Source: Dehalococcoidia bacterium (GTDB lineage Bacteria > Chloroflexota > Dehalococcoidia > Plut-88900). Taken from it: a stretch of DNA of 9,791 nt. A program made the translations under genes and the position numbers. The stretch covers positions 1 through 9,791 of the forward strand of contig JAAXHX010000007.1 in assembly GCA_012270635.1 (NCBI GenBank), written 5' to 3'. The notes below the pieces were generated by a model. That model searched no databases and was not told the DNA's origin. It saw only the letters and a program-made list of their open reading frames with translations. Shown piece by piece: positions 5,142-9,791 of the stretch. How positions within the stretch are numbered: position 1 is the first letter of the stretch; each line of letters opens with the position of its first letter.

Positions 5142-6515
5142 ATGGAAGAAGGAACCGCAAAAGACGTCTGGCGCGCGGCTCTGGGAGAGCTGGAGCTTCG
5201 GGTAACGAGACCCTATTTCGACACCTACCTGAAAGGCACGATCGGCGTGTCCTCGGGGGATGGTCGCTTCACGGTGGGCGCTCCCAACTCCTTCGTCACG
5301 GAGTGGCTGCGCCTCAAGATGAGGCCCAGGATCGAAGAGACCCTCAGGGGCCTTCTGCGAAACCCCGTCACAGTCGATTTCCTGGTATCGACCAGCCCGG
5401 AAACCTTGTCGCCCTCCATCGAGGCCGCAGGCGAGTCGGTCGCCGCGGCCGACTCGGACTGGCAGGACGAACCGTCGCCCTTCCCCATCGACGCATCCCT
5501 GAACCGGAACTACACCTTTTCCTCCCTGGTGGTCGACAGGTTCAACAGGATGGCCCACGCCGCCGCCCAGGCCGTAGCGGAGAACCTCGAGTGCCCCTTC
5601 AACCCCCTCTTCATCTACGGTGACGCCGGCCTCGGCAAGACCCATCTTCTCCATGCCATAGGACATCTCGCAACGAAGCACCGGCGGGCCATGCTGTACG
5701 TCGGGGCGGAGCAGTTCACTACCGACTATGCCGAGGCGGCCCGTGAACGGAGCTACGGCAACTTCCGCAGGAAATACCGGGAGGTCGACCTGCTCATGGT
5801 CGACGACATCCAGTTCATTGGTGGGAAGAAGCAGACCCAGGAGGGGTTCTTCCACGTCTTCAATCATCTCCACGATACCAATCGGCAGATGGTTGTCGCG
5901 GGGGACAGGCGCCCCAGCGATATCGAGGCCTTGGACCCGAGGCTTGTCTCCCGCTTCGAGGGGGGCTTGCTGGCGGACATCACGCTGCCGGGCCTCGATA
6001 CCCGGGTGGCGATTCTCAAGACCAAGTGCTCCCGGATGGGGGTCGACGTCCAGGGGTCCGCGCTAGAGATGATTGCCAGGCTGGTCGATGGCAGCGTCAG
6101 GCGGCTCGAGGGTGCTCTTCACAGGGTCCTGGCCATGGCAAAGGCCGAAGACATGCCCGTCACCATCGCGTTGGCCACCGAGGCCTTGGCGGTGAACGCG
6201 GATCAACCTTCCGCCGGGACCTCCGCCGATGCCATCATAGAGTCAACGGCTGAGCATTTTGGCCTGTCGGTCGAAGAGGTCATCGGCAAGCGTCGGCTGA
6301 AGCGGTACGTCCAGGCGAGGGACATAGCCATGTATCTACTCCGCGAGGAGCTTCAGCTTTCGCCCATGCGGATAGGGGCGCTATTTGGGGACAGGACACC
6401 CGCTGGCGTCAGCGCATCATGTCGAAAGACCGCCGATAAGGTTGTGGCAAGCAAGTCGGTGCGACTCGTAATAGCGCGGATAAGGGACTCGTTATTCAGC
6501 AGCTCCCGCGCGTAA
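5142..6515 (+). CDS. dnaA: Chromosomal replication initiator protein DnaA, divergent DNA-binding signature
   Basis: A 457-residue protein of normal DnaA layout. It has domain I (about 5-82), a short variable linker (about 83-118), the AAA+ ATPase (about 119-350) and a C-terminal domain IV (about 360-457). Visible motifs are Walker A GDAGLGKT (160-167), Walker B LLMVDDIQF (217-225), sensor 1 GDRRPSDI (254-261), the arginine-finger region RLVSRFEGGL (267-276) and sensor 2 SVRRLEGAL (318-326). ATP binding and oligomerisation look intact. Domain IV keeps ARDIAMYLLRE (392-402) but, where DnaA proteins normally read GGRDHTTVLHA, this one reads GDRTPAGVSAS (416-426). The DHTT residues that contact DnaA boxes are replaced by TPAG, so box recognition should differ. 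Expression probably depends on the leader described upstream. No T-run terminator follows. It may be the sole DnaA of a divergent lineage or a second copy. Confidence 0.95.
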   Translation: MEEGTAKDVWRAALGELELRVTRPYFDTYLKGTIGVSSGDGRFTVGAPNSFVTEWLRLKMRPRIEETLRGLLRNPVTVDFLVSTSPETLSPSIEAAGESVAAADSDWQDEPSPFPIDASLNRNYTFSSLVVDRFNRMAHAAAQAVAENLECPFNPLFIYGDAGLGKTHLLHAIGHLATKHRRAMLYVGAEQFTTDYAEAARERSYGNFRRKYREVDLLMVDDIQFIGGKKQTQEGFFHVFNHLHDTNRQMVVAGDRRPSDIEALDPRLVSRFEGGLLADITLPGLDTRVAILKTKCSRMGVDVQGSALEMIARLVDGSVRRLEGALHRVLAMAKAEDMPVTIALATEALAVNADQPSAGTSADAIIESTAEHFGLSVEEVIGKRRLKRYVQARDIAMYLLREELQLSPMRIGALFGDRTPAGVSASCRKTADKVVASKSVRLVIARIRDSLFSSSRA

Positions 6516-6535
6516 CCATTCCGTTCAAGCAACAA

Positions 6536-6597
6536 ACCCTACCCCAAACTTCACCCCCACTCCGCTTCCCCCGCTATCGATACAGCCCATCCCCATT
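6536..6597 (+). other. C-rich, G-poor tract downstream of dnaA
   Basis: Just after the dnaA stop the plus strand is C-rich and very poor in G, for example ACCCCAAACTTCACCCCCAC at 6541-6560, continuing to about 6597. Such C>G tracts without structure act as Rho loading (rut) sites, and no intrinsic terminator follows dnaA, so Rho-dependent termination is possible. The rest of the spacer up to 6816 is AT-rich. I saw no coding ORF and no clear DnaA box (TTATNCACA) in it. Confidence 0.3.
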
Positions 6598-6816
6598 AGG
6601 CCAAGGAGCATTATCGAAACCTTTCCTATTTGGTTCTATCTCGGACTCAAAGTTATGAGAAACACTAAATGATAAGGCAGACTTCATCACAACAAAACCA
6701 GAGCTTAATTCAAATAACTCAGATGATTTTCACTTGAAAACTCATTGATCAAGCCACGGACAGCTATAAATAAGCGCAAAGAAAATCTGAACCGATTCCC
6801 TGGCCTTTCCCGGTAC

Positions 6817-6847
6817 TATAATGATTGTACCTATTAGGTACATTAGG
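6817..6847 (+). promoter_or_regulatory. obg promoter -10 with overlapping perfect palindrome (operator candidate)
   Basis: A perfect -10 hexamer TATAAT (6817-6822) is followed by the palindrome TGTACCT-ATT-AGGTACA (6826-6842), which would cover the start point near 6829. The -35 is poor (around 6794-6799), as in promoters needing an activator. GGTAC also occurs at 6812-6816, so GGTAC, GTACC, GGTAC recur across 30 bases. ATTAGG is repeated at 6833-6838 and 6842-6847, with another copy at 6595-6600. TGATCA occurs at 6746 and 6849. A dimeric regulator binding the palindrome is the simplest reading. Confidence 0.5.
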
Positions 6848-6892
6848 GTGATCATTAAGAAGGCAAATAAATTAGAAAGATGAGATGTCAGT

Positions 6893-8140
6893 ATGCTTGT
6901 TGATCAAACCACTGTCGTGTTGGTAGGAGGTGATGGAGGGCGGGGAGCAGTCACGTTTCGGAAGGAGAAGTTCGTGCCCTTCGGGGGCCCAGATGGCGGT
7001 GATGGGGGTTCAGGAGGCTCGGTGTTCCTCTGTTCAACTAACGAGGTTAGGTCTCTGGCCCACCTGGCTGTGACTCATACGTTGAAGGCCGAGGTCGGTG
7101 GAGATGGACGTCGGGCCAATAAGATTGGAAAAGCCGGCACGGACCTGCTTGTACAAGTGCCCGTGGGAACTGAGGCTTCTTTTCCGGGTGAGATGAGTGG
7201 GCCGACACTGATGGATCTGGCCAGTAGCGACGAGAAGGCGTTGGTCTGCAGTGGGGGGAATGGGGGGAGGGGGAACCGGGCCTTCTCCACATCCACCATG
7301 AAGGTGCCCAGGATTGCAGAGGTGGGAGAACCCGGGGAAACCAGACGGGTGACTCTGACGTACAAGATGCCTTCGGACATCGCCATTATCGGAGAGGCGA
7401 ACTCTGGGAAGTCAACGCTTCTGAACCTTATGACAGGAGCCGGGGCCCGGGTGGCCGACTACCCGATAACCACAGTCGATCCAATAGTTGGGGTTATGGA
7501 GTGGACATGGACCCAGTACCGACTGGTGGAGATACCGGCTACCTGGATTTCCTCGGCGGTAGAGGAGATTGGTTCGCTGAAGCATGCTCAAAGGGCTAAG
7601 GTGGTCCTGGTCCTGTTGGCTGGTGCCCAAGACTCGCTTTCCGAGGCCTATCGTAGGGTGTCGGAGGCCATGGCAGAGAAAGACCATGGGGTCGGCAGGA
7701 AGCCGAGAATTGTGGTCGTCAATAAGGCTGATGTGACTGATAGAAGCCAGCCCGGCCCGGAAGACTTTCCCGGTGCCAGAGCACACCTTTCGGTATCAGC
7801 GGCCACGGGGGAGGGAATGGCCGAGCTTCAGCGGACCCTAGTAGAATTGGTGCGAATGAGCGCTCAGGAGTCACAGGCTGCGACGGAACCCTCGGCGCCC
7901 GTGCTCCGACCCACGCCGATGAGTCCAAGAATCTCCGTAGCCAGAGATGCAGCAGCCTACGTGGTCCACGCCGGCAATCTAGAAAGGCTGGTCATGGGAA
8001 CCGATATGTCCGACTGGGAAGCCCGGATGCAGCTGATGTCCCTGCTAGAGAGGGCCGGGGTCCACCAGGCCCTGCAAAAGGCCGGGGTGAAGGAAGGGGA
8101 CACGATCAGGATCGGGGGCAGGGAGCTGGAGTGGACGTGA
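6893..8140 (+). CDS. obg: Obg-family GTPase with degenerate G3/switch II
   Basis: A 415-residue protein with all three Obg parts, near the usual 420-430 residues. The glycine-rich Obg fold (1-158) has KEKFVPFGGPDGGDGGSGG at 24-42 and GGNGGRGN at 121-128. The GTPase domain follows (about 161-325), then a C-terminal OCT domain (about 347-415, ending [14 protein letters not shown]). Obg GTPases act in 50S ribosome assembly and stress signalling. G1 is intact (GEANSGKST, 167-175), as are G2 (YPITTV, 190-195) and G4 (NKAD, 277-280). G3, normally DxPGLIEGA, reads EIPATWISSA (213-222): the glycine is lost and the following switch II region is altered and shorter. Catalysis is likely weak or changed. 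Base use is visibly less GC-rich than in the neighbours, and no strong SD precedes the ATG. It overlaps nadD, the usual neighbour of obg, so it may still be the native locus. Confidence 0.9.
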   Translation: MLVDQTTVVLVGGDGGRGAVTFRKEKFVPFGGPDGGDGGSGGSVFLCSTNEVRSLAHLAVTHTLKAEVGGDGRRANKIGKAGTDLLVQVPVGTEASFPGEMSGPTLMDLASSDEKALVCSGGNGGRGNRAFSTSTMKVPRIAEVGEPGETRRVTLTYKMPSDIAIIGEANSGKSTLLNLMTGAGARVADYPITTVDPIVGVMEWTWTQYRLVEIPATWISSAVEEIGSLKHAQRAKVVLVLLAGAQDSLSEAYRRVSEAMAEKDHGVGRKPRIVVVNKADVTDRSQPGPEDFPGARAHLSVSAATGEGMAELQRTLVELVRMSAQESQAATEPSAPVLRPTPMSPRISVARDAAAYVVHAGNLERLVMGTDMSDWEARMQLMSLLERAGVHQALQKAGVKEGDTIRIGGRELEWT

Positions 8141-8748
8141 GGGTCGGGGTCCTGGGCGGCACCTTCGATCCCGTCCACAACGGCCATTTGATCATCGCCG
8201 AAGAAGCTATGGCCGAGCTCGGACTCTCCAAGGTGGTGTTCATTCCTGCGGGACGGCCCTGGTTCAAGGACGGGGAGAACGTGTCCGACATGCAGCGGCG
8301 CCTGGACATGCTGCGCCTTGCCGTGGAGGGGAACCCCAGCTTCGTCATAGACACCCAGGAGCTCGAACGCCCGGGAGCTTCCTACACCGTCGACACCATG
8401 GAGCAGCTTGCTGCGCAGATGGGGCAGGACGTCCAGCTGTTCTTCATCATCGGAATCGACGCCCTGGCCGAGCTGGGCCGCTGGAAAGGCCCTCGCCGCC
8501 TAGCCTCCATCTGCCACTTTGCAACCATGCGCAGGCCCGGCTACACGGAGCTGGACGTTGCCGCCCTGGACAGAGAGGTGACCGGCGTTTCGGATAGGGT
8601 CCACGTGCTGGACAACGTCCAGGTGGACATTAGTTCCTCTGACATCCGCAAGCGCGTGGAGCAGGGATTGTCAATCAGGTACCTGACGCCCCCGGCCGTG
8701 AGGAGCTACATCGAGGAGCAGGGACTGTACCGGGGGCCGAGCGGCTAG
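8131..8748 (+). CDS. nadD: Nicotinate-nucleotide adenylyltransferase
   Basis: Joins nicotinate mononucleotide and ATP to form deamido-NAD in NAD synthesis, in the cytoplasm. The 205-residue length is normal. The nucleotidyltransferase signature [11 protein letters not shown] is at 9-19. [11 protein letters not shown] (38-48), [17 protein letters not shown] (104-120) and the second ATP motif [12 protein letters not shown] (165-176) are all present and well kept. Two GTG starts are possible. GTG 8131 has GGGAG 5 bases upstream. GTG 8137 has GGAG 5 bases upstream and gives the family-typical [10 protein letters not shown]. With 8137 the start and the obg stop overlap as GTGA. Either way it is translationally coupled to obg, in the common obg-nadD order. 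Its base use returns to the GC-rich style of the region. It ends in a CTAG shared with the gyrB stop. Confidence 0.95.
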   Translation: MDVRVGVLGGTFDPVHNGHLIIAEEAMAELGLSKVVFIPAGRPWFKDGENVSDMQRRLDMLRLAVEGNPSFVIDTQELERPGASYTVDTMEQLAAQMGQDVQLFFIIGIDALAELGRWKGPRRLASICHFATMRRPGYTELDVAALDREVTGVSDRVHVLDNVQVDISSSDIRKRVEQGLSIRYLTPPAVRSYIEEQGLYRGPSG

Positions 8749-9791
8749 ATGTCCAGGTTCCGCACGTTCTTGGCGTGGTTCTGGATGAACCGCTTGCGCG
8801 GTGGAACCTCGTCTCCCATGAGGGTGTTGAAGATGCTGTCGGCGTCCTGGGCGTTTTCCACGGCGACCTGGAGGATGGTTCGGGTCTCCGGGTTCATGGT
8901 GCTCTCCCAGAGCTGGTCCGGGTTCATCTCCCCCAGGCCCTTGTAGCGCTGGATGGCGATGCCCCGGGTGTCGCTGAGCCGCTCTATCATCCCCGCCAAG
9001 CCGCTCCAGGACACCTCCTCGTTCAGGTCCTTGTCCTTCTTGGTGACCCGGAAATTGCCGTAGGTGACTATGTCCTTGACCGAGGGGTAGATCTCCCTGC
9101 AGGCGTGCATGGGAGGCGCGTCGACTATCTGAAGGGGTATCGACGTGCCGGTCTCCTTGTCCCAGAAGACCTCGATGCGCTGCGGAACGTGGCCGTTGGA
9201 CGGCACTTTGACCTCGAAGCCCCGGGCCTCGAACTGCTTGATCAGGCCCGCCATCTCGTCTTCCTCCGGCGCCTCTTCACCCTCCCCCGAGGCCCCGTTC
9301 CTCATCAGGCCTTCCATCAGCCCCGGCGCCACCTCGTCCGGCAGCCCCACGTCCCGCCACGCCCCGCCGAACCGTTTCAACGGCTCTATCAAGCGGGCAA
9401 TCTGCGTCCCAGAGAAGGACTTTTCCCCATCCTGGCTGGTGACCTTTATGCCGCCATAGGCCCGGCGGGCGTACCACTCGTCCTTCTCCCCGTCGGAGAA
9501 CTTCCATTCGGCCTTCTTGCCCTTGCTCACCCTGTACAGCGGCGGCTGGGCGATGTACAGGTAGCCGCCCGTTATCAGTTCGGGCATGTTACGGAAGAAG
9601 AAGGTGAGCAGCAGGGTGCGGATGTGGGAGCCGTCCACGTCGGCGTCGGTCATGATGATTACGCGGTGATAGCGGAGCTTGGAGGAATCGAAGGTCTCCT
9701 TTATGCCTGTGCCCAGGGCGGTAATCAGGGCCCTTATTTCGTCATGGGCGAGCATCTTGTCGGGGCGGGCCTTCTCAACGTTTAGGATCTT
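8745..9791 (-). CDS. gyrB: DNA gyrase subunit B, C-terminal part (partial)
   Basis: GyrB supplies the ATPase and TOPRIM parts of gyrase, which introduces negative supercoils and relieves torsion at replication forks. The frame is open to the window edge; the first visible codons encode [12 protein letters not shown], so 348 residues are present and the ATPase, transducer and first TOPRIM part lie outside. The metal-binding motif [11 protein letters not shown] is at 46-56 of the visible part, [11 protein letters not shown] at 83-93, and the TOPRIM-end signature [15 protein letters not shown] at 281-295. An acidic loop ([11 protein letters not shown], about 169-179) and the tail [17 protein letters not shown] are intact. 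No large GyrB insertion is visible. It is convergent with nadD, with stop codons overlapping and no terminator between. Confidence 0.97.
   Translation of the reverse strand, partial: KILNVEKARPDKMLAHDEIRALITALGTGIKETFDSSKLRYHRVIIMTDADVDGSHIRTLLLTFFFRNMPELITGGYLYIAQPPLYRVSKGKKAEWKFSDGEKDEWYARRAYGGIKVTSQDGEKSFSGTQIARLIEPLKRFGGAWRDVGLPDEVAPGLMEGLMRNGASGEGEEAPEEDEMAGLIKQFEARGFEVKVPSNGHVPQRIEVFWDKETGTSIPLQIVDAPPMHACREIYPSVKDIVTYGNFRVTKKDKDLNEEVSWSGLAGMIERLSDTRGIAIQRYKGLGEMNPDQLWESTMNPETRTILQVAVENAQDADSIFNTLMGDEVPPRKRFIQNHAKNVRNLDI

Noticed and set aside
6734..6770. Second promoter in the spacer (TTGAAA ... TATAAA)
   Set aside because: The 25-base spacing is far too long for a sigma-70 promoter.
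8775..9785. Long open frame on the plus strand opposite gyrB
   Set aside because: It is the shadow of GC-rich gyrB codons; the translation is low in family-like motifs while the minus strand carries unmistakable GyrB motifs.

Overview
The window is GC-rich bacterial chromosome. It carries housekeeping genes (dnaA, gyrB, fmt, nadD, an obg-type GTPase) beside a lipid or acyl-CoA catabolic group (luciferase-like oxidoreductase, acyl-CoA synthetase, crotonase-family protein). The GyrB C-terminal tail (ending [14 protein letters not shown]) and this mix of genes suggest Chloroflexota, perhaps a Dehalococcoidia/SAR202-type organism. That placement is an inference from memory of family sequences, with moderate to low confidence. 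There are no rRNA or tRNA genes, insertion sequences or CRISPR arrays.

Layout. Positions 25-3715 (+) hold the luciferase-like oxidoreductase, an AAE3/Pcs60-like acyl-CoA synthetase, a gap with two tiny overlapping membrane ORFs, and a crotonase-family gene with its own promoter. Positions 3715-3798 hold a short remnant of a FAD/NAD-binding gene, squeezed against the convergent fmt (3795-4712, -). fmt and dnaA (5142-6515, +) diverge from a 429-base intergenic region. An AT-rich spacer (6516-6892) with a promoter and a perfect palindrome precedes obg (6893-8140, +), which overlaps nadD (8131-8748, +). nadD meets the 3' end of gyrB (8745-9791, -, partial at the window edge) tail to tail.

The most striking unexplained structure is the dnaA leader. 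A TTGACA/TATTCT promoter predicts a transcript starting at about 4921, exactly where a 9-base segment begins that is perfectly complementary to 5061-5069. Several hairpins lie between the two arms. The same 5' segment can instead form a local hairpin whose loop is AGGAGGA, identical to the dnaA ribosome binding site. The CU-rich 3' arm is complementary to that real binding site. An intrinsic terminator ends two bases before the ribosome binding site. This looks like an undescribed switch or attenuator controlling the replication initiator.

Two essential-family proteins here are atypical. DnaA lacks the DHTT residues of its box-recognition signature. The Obg protein lacks a normal G3/switch II motif. 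Both flank the AT-rich spacer, so this may be a locus of diverged or secondary copies, or a fast-evolving lineage.
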